DNA of 64,000 bases, from positions 127,414,582-127,478,581 of the forward strand of contig OY821518.1 in NCBI GenBank assembly GCA_963682025.1, given 5' to 3'. Shown here in pieces: positions 1-11,972 of this stretch (position 1 is its first letter; the number at the start of each line of letters is the position of its first letter). The notes beneath the pieces are model-generated. The model saw nothing but the letters and a program-made list of their open reading frames with translations. It was not told the origin of the DNA and ran no database searches. The translations under genes and the position numbers were made by a program. The stretch comes from Cordilura impudica (Eukaryota > Arthropoda > Insecta > Diptera > Scathophagidae).

Positions 1-1222
1 AAAAATTAAATTAAATTATATTAAAAATTAAAAATTAAAAATTAAATTAAATTAAAAATTAAAAATTAAAAATTAAAACTTAAAAATTGAAAATTAAAAA
101 TTAAAAATTAAAAATTAAAAATTAAAAATTAAAAATTAAAAATTAAAAATTAAAAATTAAAAATTAAAAATTAAAAATTAAAAATTAAAAATTAAAAATT
201 AAAAATTAAAAATTAAAAATTAAAAATTAAAAATTAAAAATTAAAAATTAAAAATTAAAAATTAAAAATTAAAAATTAAAAATTAAAAATTAAAAATTAA
301 AAATTAAAAATTAAAAATTAAAAATTAAAAATTAAAAATTAAAAATTAAAAATTAAAAATTAAAAATTAAAAATTAAAAATTAAAAATTAAAAATTAAAA
401 ATTAAAAATTAAAAATTAAAAATTAAAAATTAAAAATTAAAAATTAAAAATAAAAAATAAAAATTAAAATTTAGTTCTGAAATGAAAAAAATCATTTGGC
501 AAAGACATCAATGAAGATACCGCTCGCAAAATATTAAAAATTAAGAATTAAAAATTAAAAATTAAAAATTAATAATTAAAAATTAAAAATTAATAATTAA
601 AAATTAAAAATTAAAAATTAAAAATTAAAAATTAAAAATTAAAAATTAAAAATTAAAAATTAAAAATTAAAAATTAAAAATTAAAAATTAAAAATTAAAA
701 ATTAAAAATTAAAAATTAAAAATTAAAAATTAAAAATTAAAAATTAAAAATTAAAAATTAAAAATTAAAAATTAAAAATTAAAAATTAAAAATTAAAAAT
801 TAAAAATTAAAAATTAAAAATTAAAAATTAAAAATTAAAAATTAAAAATTAAAAATTAAAAATTAAAAATTAAAAATTAAAAATTAAAAATTAAAAATTA
901 AAAATTAAAAATTAAAAATTAAAAATTAAAAATTAAAAATTAAAAATTAAAAATTAAAAATTAAAAATTAAAAATTAAAAATTAAAAATTAAAAATTAAA
1001 AATTAAAAATTAAAAATTAAAAATTAAAAATTAAAAATTAAAAATTAAAAATTAAATTAAATTATATTAAAAATTAAAAATTAAAAATTAAAAATTAAAA
1101 ATTAAATTAAATTAAAAATTAAAAATTAAAACTTAAAAATTGAAAATTAAAAATTAAAAATTAAAAATTAAAAATTAAAAATTAAAAATTAAAAATTAAA
1201 AATAAAAAATAAAAATTAAAAT
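1..1222. repeat. (AAAAATT)n tandem array, internally duplicated
   Basis: The stretch is almost entirely a 7-bp repeat, AAAAATT. It is broken by a short unique block at about 471-535 that recurs at about 1223-1289. The variant-rich start of the array (positions 1-110, with TTAAATTAAATT variants) also recurs from about 1047. The array therefore grew by duplicating a composite unit of array plus unique block. The same heptamer, in the opposite orientation, forms the arrays at 17246-17610 and 18253-18650. Confidence 0.9.
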
Positions 1223-1231
1223 TTAGTTCTG

Positions 1232-1650
1232 AAATGAAAAAAATCATTTGGCAAAGACATCAATGAAGATACCGCTCGCAAAATATTAAATAAATCTGAT
1301 TGTCAAGGTCGTGTATCACTTAACAAGCAATTCATTTCCGATAAGAGTACATATAGAAAAAAAAAAAACGTGTGGACTTTTCATATGCGTATGTAAACAA
1401 GGCTCCAGAATTTTTGGCATTATTTATTGCGCCTATTATGGGTCGATTTGGTGACATATACATTTTAAAATAAAATTGAAAACAAATCCCACAACAACTG
1501 GGCCTTGGAGAAGATTTTTTGTGCCAACAGGATATTGATCTAAAACATATGATACACAATGTCAAGCTATCGATACCCCAGTCACCCGTATAGAGCAATT
1601 TTGGGATCTACTGGAACGCTTAATCCGTCAGCGTAAAATAATCGTTGGGT
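1232..1650 (+). pseudogene. Tc1-like transposase remnant
   Basis: Conceptual translation gives scattered pieces in different frames that follow the order of a Tc1-type transposase. The first is a helix-turn-helix-like part ending in a GRVSLNKQFISDKS-like stretch (about 1240-1350), comparable to the GRVxxKKPxxSxKN region of Tc1 proteins. Next is a YVNKAPEF-like piece near 1390-1420. A C-terminal IEQFWDLLERLIRQRK-like stretch at about 1592-1640 recalls the NPIExxWDxLxRxVR block. Frameshifts and stops separate the pieces, so this is a dead copy. It probably lies in an intron of the transporter gene downstream. Assignment rests on motif order, not on a database search. Confidence 0.5.
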
Positions 1651-1751
1651 AAAATAAGTAAGGATGATATTTTATGATCAGCTATCCATGGCTTGTTTTT
1701 CAAGACATGATTTGATATTTCTCAATTTCGATTTTAAACTAGAAAAGTCTA

Positions 1752-2130
1752 AGGTGCCTATTATGAGCAACTTTCGATTTTCGATTGTGGTCGAATTAAC
1801 TGATCTATGAACGAATTTTCATTTGGTATTAAGGCGCACATTCGATAAAATAGCACTATTGTGAATTTCACTCAATTGGATTATTCACAATTGTACATAT
1901 CTATCAGCTGGCACTATAAATAAACATTGTTTACAAATTTATTAAAGAAAAAAATAATTAATTATTTATTAACATGGAATTATGGCTATTATCGTGTGAT
2001 GAAGATGAATGCTTCGTGAGTACGTAAGTATGCGAGGTTTTAACAGGGGTACCATTTGTTTACAGATTTATAGCGATGTTCGATAGCCAGCGAAGATCGA
2101 AGATCGAATGCATCTCATAATAAGGGCCTA
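1752..2130. mobile_element. TA-flanked MITE, copy 1
   Basis: The ends are imperfect inverted repeats: GCCTATTATGAGCAACTTTC on the left, and the reverse complement of a CTCATAATAAGGGCC end on the right. The dinucleotide TA sits just outside both ends, as expected for a Tc1/mariner-type target duplication. A second copy in inverse orientation is at 44599-45080. Both share the internal block around ATTTATTAACATGGAATTATG. There is no coding capacity, so it is non-autonomous. Confidence 0.7.
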
Positions 2131-2159
2131 ATAATGTAGAACCTAACCATGATTTCAAA

Positions 2160-3600
2160 GACATGAGCTACAACATAATATTTGATAAATTTTTAAACAT
2201 AAATTTGCCTCATATTGAAAATCAATTAAACTTTCTTGAACACAATCTAAATCATTAACAACAATTTTAAAAATAAACCATGATTTAGTCCTGAGACTAA
2301 AAGGATAATCTATCATAGAGATCTTGCATACAAATCCTGGAAACGTTTTAAAACATAGGAGGAGTAGGAGGAATGCCGAAAAATAAGATCTGAATTCAAG
2401 AAAAATATAAGAGGTGCTAAACCTCCATTAATCGCTTCGATTCAGCTGTACGATCGTCAAAACTTGGGAGAATATTCGGAAGATTGGTGTAAGCATATTT
2501 AAAAGCAACTCATGAGTGTGGAAGCTCTCATGAGTCTTTCACAAGTATTCCTTATGTCCCAATTAAAATTAATTTGTATAATGAAATCGAAAACCAAACA
2601 CCAGATGACATTATTAGACGTACTCTTAAGCTATTTTTGATAATATTCATCCACAATTTCTAAAAACCAAGCTGCCAGTATTGCTTCCCTACCTTACATA
2701 TATTTTCAACACAATAATAATAAAAAGGAGTTATTTTCCAAAAAATTGGAAATATGCAAAATCATGGCTATACCCAAATCAAATAATAATGATTTCCGTC
2801 CTGTTACAATTCTTCCATATTTGTCTAAGGTGTTTCAAAAATTAATTCATCAACAGATACATAAACATGTGAATGGTCTACTAACTGATAGACAGTCAGG
2901 ATTTCGCAATAAGCACAGTTCTGTGACTTCATTAATTGATGTGTCTGAAGATATTTGTGGATGTATCGATGATAGTGATATATGATTACTTCGTTTTCAA
3001 TCTGTATTTGGGAATATTAAAACTTCTCGTGCTCTGTTAGTGATAAAAGGCGTACCTCAAGGCTCAAGTCTTGGTCCACTTCTTTTTACTATTTATGTTA
3101 ACAACCTAATTAAACAACTATCACATTGCAGGATTCAGTTGTATACCGACGATGTGCAGTAATATATAAACAGTAATATAAGTCAAATTGGAGGTTGCGT
3201 GGATAAATCGAATGCTGATCTGACTAAAGTTCACACTTGGGCAACAGCAAATGGTCTTTGCCTTAATCCATCTAATCTTAATAGCTAATTATTAAACTGA
3301 AGGCAGTTAATTTGAGTATTATACCAGTAGTAACTACATATAAACAATTAACCAATTCAAATTGTGTATTCAACCAAAATTTTTTTTTATCATCTTTAAT
3401 AATACTCTCACCTGGTGTGATCACTTATACTTATACAGCATCTGGGAAAACATTCTCGATGTTGCGTACACAATGGTCAACTCAACACTTAATCCCAATT
3501 AATATCCGAATTTTGCTCTCGAAAACATATCTAGCCCCGACTTTACTGTATGGCTGTGAAATATTTTGCAAAATTAAAGGAACTTAAAATGCAACATTAA
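2160..3600 (+). pseudogene. Jockey-like LINE ORF2 fragment (reverse transcriptase)
   Basis: Broken reading frames follow the order of a non-LTR retrotransposon ORF2. A basic linker with RDLAYKSWKRFKT lies near 2320-2360. An uninterrupted RT block at 2746-2985 contains the DFRPVTILPYLSKVFQKLIH-type motif and GFRNKHSSVTSL. GVPQGSSLGPLLFTIYVNNL follows at about 3048-3107. The catalytic YxDD box appears as YTDD near 3140, where YADD is the family norm, so it carries one substitution. A 3' part with APTLLYGCEIF lies at 3530-3570. Stops, frameshifts and missing thumb sequence make it non-functional. The same LINE family recurs at 33500-40900. It sits upstream of the first visible transporter exon, so it is probably intronic. 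Confidence 0.8.
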
Positions 3601-4336
3601 GATAGGTTTTTAATTTAAGAAAGTATGATCATATATCAGGAATGTTCTTATTTTAAAATAAGAACATTGGTATTGATGCAAAAAATAATTTATACACGTG
3701 AACGAGATCACTTGTTTAACAGACTAATCTCTACATAGACGTTCTAATGACATGATGCAGATCTGATACAAAACCTCTTTTTCAGAATGTAAATTTTTTT
3801 ATATCAATTCATCTTTGGACAATGCTATTATCAAATTTAAAATCTATAAGCAACGCTTTGCAGTTAAAAGGAATGTTTTTCAATACTATAATTTTAATTA
3901 AAGCTTTCAAATAGACACATTTTTCTTTCGTTGATTTAAATCTAAATTTTACTATTTTATTTTTTTTTTTTTAAATATTTAATATTTTTTCTTAAAATTA
4001 TCGACTCACAGTGCAATATTTAATGTAAATTTTGTTCTTTGTATTAACATCTCAAATGTACGAATACTTTTTGCATCTGATTTTTTTTACGTTTTTTACT
4101 TGAAAGAAATAGCTTAATAATTGATATAAAAAATATTAATTCAGCTTAGTTAAATTTTTAATTTTTTGATATTAGGACAGTTTTAATTTTAGGTGTATGG
4201 ATATGTTTTCTAGCAAGTGTACATATCTTTTATTTTTAAAATTTTATTTATTAATAATTTATTTAGAACATAAATAGAATTTCAGCTTTTTGCATGAACT
4301 TTGTCAAATCACCAACTAATTTTCAATTTTTTGCAG
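3601..4336 (+). other. AT-rich intron tail
   Basis: AT-rich sequence with T-runs and no feature I can support. It ends in a polypyrimidine tract and the AG splice acceptor at 4335-4336 that opens the first visible transporter exon. Confidence 0.5.
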
Positions 4337-4620
4337 GTGCCGTTGGTTTATTATGGTCATTTTGCTGGTTTACCTTTGTCTTTGAAACTCCTGCTACCCA
4401 TCCTCGTATTTCACCCGAGGAGAGACGTGAAATTGAGGAAGCTATTGGCACCACAACCTCGAAAAAACGTCCCAGCTATGTGCCTTGGTTTGATCTTCTA
4501 ACTTCTCGAGCCGTATGGGCCATCATCATAACACATGGTTTGTCAGTATTCGGTTTCTTTACAGTAATCAATCAGTTGCCCACCTTTATGAAACAAATTT
4601 TACATTTCGATATTAAAAAG
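4337..4620 (+). CDS. SLC17-type transporter, exon with TM6-TM7
   Basis: The exon enters in phase with two bases completing a split codon, then 94 codons. It begins with a hydrophobic segment (AVGLLWSFCWFTFVFE, the end of TM6). A cytoplasmic loop follows with HPRISPEERREIEEAIG, matching the HPRISxxExxYIExSIG signature that precedes TM7 in SLC17 proteins. A PWFDLLTSRAVWAIIITHG stretch then runs into TM7. It closes with LPTFMKQILHFDIKK, the canonical luminal/extracellular loop before TM8. The acceptor is TTTTTTGCAG and the donor is AAG|GTAAGT. The exon has no stop in frame and uses ordinary fly codons. Confidence 0.87.
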
Positions 4621-4698
4621 GTAAGTGTACACAGCTTATTTGAGTTTTGTGGGAGCGAAAGTTAATATCTAATAAAATTTGTGTTTGTTCTATTTTAG

Positions 4699-4831
4699 AA
4701 CGGCCTATTTTCGTCTTTGCCATATTTGGGAAAATATGTTATGGCTTTGGGTTCATCTTGTTTTGCTGATTATTTACGTAAGAAGGGTACATTAAGCACG
4801 ACAGCTACTAGGAAAATTTTTACAGCATTTG
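4699..4831 (+). CDS. SLC17-type transporter, exon with TM8
   Basis: The 133-bp exon lies between acceptor TATTTTAG and donor GTAAGT. It starts on a codon boundary and ends with one base of a split codon. It encodes NGLFSSLPYLGKYVMALGSS (TM8, with the N-G-x-x-S-S-L-P-Y-L pattern that follows the IKK loop in this family). A basic cytoplasmic turn (DYLRKKGTLSTTATRKIF) follows, leading into TM9. The RKIF basic stretch before TM9 is typical of SLC17 members. The exon is intact, with no disruption. Confidence 0.87.
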
Positions 4832-5031
4832 GTAAGTAAACTACTTTACGCTTTGAATTAAATTTTTAATTAAACATTTAATGGTGAAATGCTATTGCTT
4901 GTATTGATGTGTAAAAGTATGATACATCTGAAATCTTTGGACTCTAAAAAAGAGTTTGCCATTTGTTATTTATCTTAAATCATTAAGGTTATTGTAAATC
5001 AACTCTAAATTTTGAACTTTTTACATTTTAG

Positions 5032-5273
5032 CTCTTACGACCCCTGGCTTATTGATGGTGGCACAAGTATTTTTGGGTAATGAAGCTACATGGTCTGTTG
5101 CAATTTTCACATTGGCTCTATTTGCCCACGGTGCAGTAACTCCAGGTTATTTGGGTAACGGTTTGGATATAGCACCCAATTTCAGTGGTACCATTTTTGG
5201 TTTAGCTAATACGCTATCCTCATTTGGAGGTTTCCTATCAACATGGATGGTGGCAGCACTGACCAATGAGGAT
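5032..5273 (+). CDS. SLC17-type transporter, exon with TM9-TM11
   Basis: The 242-bp exon lies between TTACATTTTAG and GTAAGTA. It completes the split codon, then 80 codons. It contains TM9 (TTPGLLMVAQVFLG), TM10 (WSVAIFTLALFAHGAVTPGY) and the highly characteristic N-G-L-D-I-A-P-N-F-S-G-T-I-F-G stretch. In SLC17 proteins that stretch (N-x-x-D-I-A-P-x-Y-A-G-x-x-x-G) links TM10 to TM11. A glycine-rich TM11 segment (LANTLSSFGGFLSTWMVA) follows, then a short polar turn, TNED. This exon gives the strongest family evidence. Confidence 0.9.
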
Positions 5274-6210
5274 GTAAGTAAAAATAATTATTCGAAAAAA
5301 TCAAATTTATATTTTCAATTAGCTAAAACGAAATTATAACAGGAGCATTGAAATATTATCGATAATCGGTGTAAATTAAAATAGTTTCACTAATATAAAA
5401 GAAAAAACTAGAAATGACGATACGGAAAAATTATCAAATTCTGTGGTTTTTTAGAATAACCGCGTATATCCATTTTTGTCAGTTTTGAGTTAAAGATGCC
5501 AAATATATTAAATTTTAACGTGTTATAATTTTGTTTAAAAAAATATTGACCATTTTTATTTTTTTTTTTTTAATAACGACGTAACTTAAATGTTTATTAA
5601 AATAATTTCAATGGCCGCAGAAAATGCTAAATAATTTTGGATTGTCTTATAGTTTACAACATGTGTGGTTGTAACTTGCATATTGTTTTTTGTCCTTCTC
5701 TCGGATCTCTTCTTGTAGAGATTTTTGACTCAAAAATATATGAAGTGTTTATTACTCATATCTAGAGGACTGTTAATTAAAAAATTCTAAAAACTTTATG
5801 TCCAGTCCGTAAATTGAAATATAACGTTTTTTGCACTTCTGAAAATTTTGATTTTATGACATACGCGATTATTCTAGAAAACCAAAGAATTAAGTTTGAA
5901 AGTTGTTTGAGCCAATTCAAAATTTTGCGTATCAACAGGGAGCTAAATGCACTTGTTGCTAAAATTTATAATATTAATAGGCTAGGCGATTTCTTGGACC
6001 GATGGTATGTTCTACCGTTTTATCCCAATTATGGCCAAACGTATCTTATATATTAAAAGAATTTATGAATAAACTTTGCATTCAAAATTTTTTTCAATAT
6101 TTTTCTTCTCTCAAACCTCTATAACTAGAGTTCTAATTAACGTAGGCTGTTGACATAGGTCTAAGAACACTCAGTGGATCAAGCTCCTTCTTTCGAGCTA
6201 TTAACTGCTT

Positions 6211-6430
6211 AAATTCGTTGGGTTTGAGAAAAGTTATGCGTGGAGAATCAACTTTACTTTTACTGTACGTTAACTTATCTTGGCATATTTTGGCATTACT
6301 GTACGTTAACTTCTCTTGGCAAATTCGTTGGGTTTGAGGAAAGTTATGCGTGGACAACCAACTTTACTTTTACTGTACGTTAACTTCTCTTGGCATATTT
6401 TGGCATTACTGTACGTTAACTTCTCTAGGC
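6211..6430. repeat. 110-bp tandem duplication inside Helitron B
   Basis: Two head-to-tail units start AAATTCGTTGGGTTTGAG. Each also contains two internal TACTGTACGTTAACTT blocks followed by CTTGGCA or CTAGGCA. On the - strand the left flank (about 6133-6250) reads as an uninterrupted protein-like stretch containing ITFLKPNEFKQLIARKKEL. That might be a captured host exon, but I do not recognise it. Confidence 0.7.
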
Positions 6431-6457
6431 AAATTTTGGTATTATATTATAAAAATT

Positions 6458-8406
6458 AATATAATATAATATAATATAATATAATATAATATAATATATA
6501 ATATAATATAATATAATATAATATAATATAATATAATATAATATAATATAATATAATATAATATAATATAATATAATATAATATAATATAATATAATATA
6601 ATATAATATAATATAATATAATATAATATAATATAATATAATATAATATAATATAATATAATATAATATAATATAATATAATATAATATAATATAATATA
6701 ATATAATATAATATAATATAATATAATATAATATAATATAATATAATATAATATAATATAATATAATATAATATAATATAATATAATATAATATAATATA
6801 ATATAATATAATATAATATAATATAATATAATATAATATAATATAATATAATATAATATAATATAATATAATATAATATAATATAATATAATATAATATA
6901 ATATAATATAATATAATATAATATAATATAATATAATATAATATAATATAATATAATATAATATAATATAATATAATATAATATAATATAATATAATATA
7001 ATATAATATAATATAATATAATATAATATAATATAATATAATATAATATAATATAATATAATATAATATAATATAATATAATATAATATAATATAATATA
7101 ATATAATATAATATAATATAATATAATATAATATAATATAATATAATATAATATAATATAATATAATATAATATAATATAATATAATATAATATAATATA
7201 ATATAATATAATATAATATAATATAATATAATATAATATAATATAATATAATATAATATAATATAATATAATATAATATAATATAATATAATATAATATA
7301 ATATAATATAATATAATATAATATAATATAATATAATATAATATAATATAATATAATATAATATAATATAATATAATATAATATAATATAATATAATATA
7401 ATATAATATAATATAATATAATATAATATAATATAATATAATATAATATAATATAATATAATATAATATAATATAATATAATATAATATAATATAATATA
7501 ATATAATATAATATAATATAATATAATATAATATAATATAATATAATATAATATAATATAATATAATATAATATAATATAATATAATATAATATAATATA
7601 ATATAATATAATATAATATAATATAATATAATATAATATAATATAATATAATATAATATAATATAATATAATATAATATAATATAATATAATATAATATA
7701 ATATAATATAATATAATATAATATAATATAATATAATATAATATAATATAATATAATATAATATAATATAATATAATATAATATAATATAATATAATATA
7801 ATATAATATAATATAATATAATATAATATAATATAATATAATATAATATAATATAATATAATATAATATAATATAATATAATATAATATAATATAATATA
7901 ATATAATATAATATAATATAATATAATATAATATAATATAATATAATATAATATAATATAATATAATATAATATAATATAATATAATATAATATAATATA
8001 ATATAATATAATATAATATAATATAATATAATATAATATAATATAATATAATATAATATAATATAATATAATATAATATAATATAATATAATATAATATA
8101 ATATAATATAATATAATATAATATAATATAATATAATATAATATAATATAATATAATATAATATAATATAATATAATATAATATAATATAATATAATATA
8201 ATATAATATAATATAATATAATATAATATAATATAATATAATATAATATAATATAATATAATATAATATAATATAATATAATATAATATAATATAATATA
8301 ATATAATATAATATAATATAATATAATATAATATAATATAATATAATATAATATAATATAATATAATATAATATAATATAATATAATATAATATAATATA
8401 ATATAA
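6458..8406. repeat. (AATAT)n satellite tract
   Basis: About 1.95 kb (roughly 390 copies) of near-perfect 5-bp AATAT/ATATT repeat, with one visible phase slip near 6495. AATAT is a well-known simple satellite of fly heterochromatin; here it lies inside a Helitron within intron 3 of the transporter. The apparent length depends on assembly of a simple repeat. Confidence 0.95.
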
Positions 8407-8713
8407 TGCTGCGGAGCAGCAGGGGTCCTCTAGTATTATTTGAAAGGTATTTATTTTTAGCGGTTTTGCAGATTTACAGATTTATTTTGAGAAAATTGCA
8501 TTCAAAGTTGCTACTAACACATACATAAAATTATACAATGCTATGTGTATGTTTATTAAATTTGTAATGTGTTTATAGTAAAAATGAGTTTGTTTTTTTG
8601 TGTTGATTTGTGAATTGACTATAATTGACTAGCATATCTTTAGGGTCTTCATTTAATGAAAAAATAAAATTTCCTAGAATTTGCACTCGAATTTCGAGGG
8701 TTGGAATCTGCTA

Positions 8714-10146
8714 CTTATTATTATTTATTTAAGTAAAAATGCTTTAAGTCGTAGTAAAATTTAACTATTGCTTATATTTAGTTCAGTGTGATTTTCAGTT
8801 TAGTATATTGTGAAGCGTTAGATGGGCTCGCTTATCTGCTACAATTTGCTATTTTTACTACTTTTACGATATTTACTGCAAAAGCCTTCGAATACTGACA
8901 AAAAATAGTAAAATTAGTATTAATTTTCACAGAGAATAAATTTCTCTTTTACTACATTTTTAATACAAAATGCTGGAAATACTTCTATACTCAAATTACA
9001 ACTTATTATCAAAGACATATAAAATAAATAAAAAAATAAAATAAAAAAAATTACTTCTACTATAATTACTCATTTTCCTTTTTTACTCTTGAATATTTGC
9101 TTTTATGAGTAGCTTTTTAATTATATCTCTTTTACTTATTTTACTACAAAAAAGTACTAGAACACAACTATTATATTAGTGAACTTTATTTAAAGACAGC
9201 AAAAAATAATACGATTTATTTATCAGCTGTTGATAAATGTCACGCGCCGTTATCGCTACGCGTGGCTTACTAGCCCTTAACTTATGAAATAATTACTACC
9301 ATGAGGTATATGATGAGTAATATTTGCTTTTAATCAGGGCTGCGGAACTGGTGCCGAAGCCATGCAATTGGTAATTTTTGATAGCTCCGAGTCGGAGCTG
9401 GAGCTAGAAAAAACCGAATTCGCTCCGACTCTGTGAATTTACCATCCTTAAGTTTTCTTTTTTATTTTTCTTAATTTTGAGAACAATATAGAGAGTACAG
9501 CATTATTATGAAAAATCTTTAAACGTCAATATGCATAAAGTAGATGATTTAAATATTTACACATGAAATTCAACAAACAAACAGACATCAAGATAAGGAA
9601 AAAATATAAAAGGTCATAAAAGGCCTGAAAACACCAAATCCTTTGAAGTTTTTTTACTATACTGGCCTGGTTCTTTCACCGCGACTTGGAATTTCTCCCG
9701 CCGATGACACCGAAAATATTACACAGTCTTTTATGAGTAGAGGTTTTTCGTTTTATTTTTAATTTTTTGGAGAAAAAGTAGGCTGTAAAGATTCTATATT
9801 CTGACACAAACAAAAACATGCTTTTTATTTACAAACCCTCATAAAATGTTGACGTTAACATTTCAAACGAAAATTCAGTTGCTTTCCAAATAAATAATTC
9901 TATTAACTTTTTCAACGGTTATTCAAAACAAAGTATGACACTTAACGGTGTTATATGTTCATTTCAATTATTTCAAATTTAACTACATGAAATGTTTTTT
10001 AACCAGATATTTTTTTTTAATTTACAAAAATATTCTTATAATTATTAAAGTACTCGTATGTCACAAAAATATACATACGACTTGACCTGTCACTTTAATT
10101 CTTAACGAATTGAATTGAATTTTTTGTTTCTATTTATCTATTATTA
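8714..10146. other. Intron sequence with a possible hAT-like end
   Basis: Non-coding AT-rich sequence between two inverted family A Helitron pieces. At 9338 the string CAGGGCTGCGGAACTGG, followed by GGAGCT-rich sequence to about 9435, resembles one end of a hAT element. No matching opposite end was found. The rest holds TACTAC-rich and T-rich sequence without genes. Confidence 0.35.
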
Positions 10147-10504
10147 CTGGCAGATTCCAACCCTCGAAATTCGAGTGCAAATTCTAGGAAATTTTATTTT
10201 TTCATTAAATAAAGACCCTAAAGGTATGCTAATCAATTATAGCCAATTCACAAATCAACGCAAAAAACAAACTCATTTTTATTACAAACACATTAACAAA
10301 TTTAATAAACACACACATAGCATTGTATAATTTGATGTATATGTTAGAAGCAAATTTAAATGCAATTTCCTCAAAATAAAGGGAAAAATTTAAAAATCTG
10401 TAAATCTGAAACACGGGTAAAAAGAAATACCTTTCAAAATCGGGATAAAACGGTAGAACAAAACATCTGTCACAAGAAATCGCCTAGCCTATTAATATTA
10501 TAGA
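10147..10504 (-). mobile_element. Helitron family A copy (minus strand)
   Basis: On the - strand it starts TCTATAATATTAATAGGCTAG and ends with the CTCGAATTTCGAG hairpin, GGTTGGAATCTG and CCAG (CTAG in intact copies). It is inverted relative to the family A copy at 5965-8713. About 358 bp, non-coding, in intron 3. Confidence 0.72.
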
Positions 10505-10794
10505 TTATTATTATTTTTTTTTTAGCAAATAATAATTAATTTTACTCAATTACATTTTTCACAAATAAAAATAATATTTCTTTATATTTATGGTGACACA
10601 AAAGTCTACAAACGGTTGTTATTAGTGCTGTCTCCTAAATCAGTTAGTAGGTGGTTGGTCTTCCTTTTAATTGTATCACCTTTTGCAGTCTCTTTGGCGT
10701 GACGTACAACATTTTTTTTTGTGAGCTTTGCTAGGGCAAAATATTTCGTATATATTCACTAGTTTCACACATTTTTTTTTTATATTTTACCAAC

Positions 10795-11352
10795 GAATTA
10801 ATAGAGATGCCTGTCCGTTTGTCCGATTGTCTGTGAGTTCATGTAAACTTTGTAATCGAAATACAGGTAGCAATTTTGAATATATTTTGATAAAATTTGG
10901 TATATGAGCTTCTGTCCATCATAGAACAAACGCTATTGAAATTGGTGAAAATCGGTGCATGTTTAGATCTAGTACCCATATAAATGCCCCCTATGAGATC
11001 GACTTAAATGGCCATAATATCCAAATTTTCATATAGATCACGATCAAATTGTGTTTATGTATGTTTGTTACATCCATTTATCAGTAGTCCAAAAACAAAC
11101 CCTATAGGACAATTCTTAGTCACAGCCCCAATATGAAGCTGATTCCCGATCTTCACAAAAATATTCCTGACCACATATGGTCAGGATCTGCTCATTTTTT
11201 GACCAGTTCCCCATATAAATATAACAACCGATATGAACTTCTTCATATCCAAAGGCAAAAAACTTAATAACAATGCCAAATTTGGTTTATGCTTATTTTC
11301 TATATCTAATTAGTCGGTCTTTATCGACTGTAATTTTCTTACTTGTTCTTAT
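10795..11352. mobile_element. Hairpin-ended dispersed repeat (family D), degraded copy
   Basis: Shares with the copies at 45592-46405 and 60398-61196 a GTCCGTTTGTCCG-type block, a TTGGTATAT block, GGTGAAAATCGG and a terminal AGTCGGTC...CGACT stem followed by AATTTTCTTACTTGTT. About 15-20 percent diverged by eye and lacking a clear left end. Confidence 0.55.
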
Positions 11353-11972
11353 TCTTATAAGCTACCGATCTTATGTTCGAAATTTCATCAGAATTTAACA
11401 GTAATGATTTAAATTCATAAAAATTTTGTGATCGTGGCTAAATTTTAGTGGCATATTGTATTTATTATTTTTCCGAAAAAATAATAAATAAGATAAAAAT
11501 ACTATCCTTGGTATATTTATTTCATTAGTTAAAAGTATCGTACTTTCTCCCAATATAAAAAAAATAATTTGTGTGAGTAGGTACAACGAAGACCTAATTT
11601 TTCTTTTTTAGTAATAAATATTGACTTATAGTAAAGCAAAAATATTAATATATAAAAAATATAGTATTTTGCATTTATTAGTTGTTCGCATTATTTTTTT
11701 CCACTTCTGTCATACAAATAAGAATTTTATTGAAGCATAATTCATAATTATTGGAAAATTCTTAAATCAACTTCTTAAAATTGTCTATATTTGCAAAGAT
11801 CAATAAATTCTGCAATGAAAAGTTTAATTTATTTTATTAAAAAATTAAAAATAATGTTGTCAGTATAGATATAATTGGAGAACTGATCCAATACTATTAA
11901 TATTTGTAGTAAATTCAAATACAAAATACATTTGCAATATACAATTTATTTTTATTTATATTTTTTTTTCAG
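11353..11972 (+). other. Intron 3 end
   Basis: AT-rich sequence without recognisable elements, ending in the T-rich tract and AG acceptor at 11971-11972. Confidence 0.5.

Larger units (their letters stand above)
6044..8433 (+). mobile_element. Helitron family B carrying an (AATAT)n tract
   Basis: It begins TCTTATATATT and ends with hairpin GCTGCGGAGCAGC, an 11-base spacer-like stretch and CTAG, inserted between A (6043) and T (8434). Removing it restores the family A sequence CCAAACGTATATTATTTG (one C-to-T-like difference apart), so both ends are defined by an empty site. Inside are two copies of a 110-bp unit (6211-6320, 6321-6430), then a long pentanucleotide tract. No Rep or helicase is present. 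Confidence 0.8.
5965..8713 (+). mobile_element. Helitron family A copy, split by another Helitron
   Basis: The 5' part (5965-6043) matches the ATTAATAGGCTAGGCGAT... start seen in the copies at 10147-10504, 32352-32732 and 59671-60045. The 3' part (8434-8713) ends in the palindromic hairpin CTCGAATTTCGAG followed by GGTTGGAATCTGCTA, a Helitron-type terminus (CTAG in intact copies; CTAC here). The interior is interrupted at an A|T site by the Helitron at 6044-8433. This copy has no coding capacity. Confidence 0.75.

Noticed and set aside
1..1222. AAAAATT array as a telomere
   Set aside because: Higher flies lack simple telomerase repeats, and the array is short, internal and followed by a gene.
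9338..9435. Complete hAT element
   Set aside because: Only one CAGGG-type end is visible; no 8-bp target duplication or opposite end.
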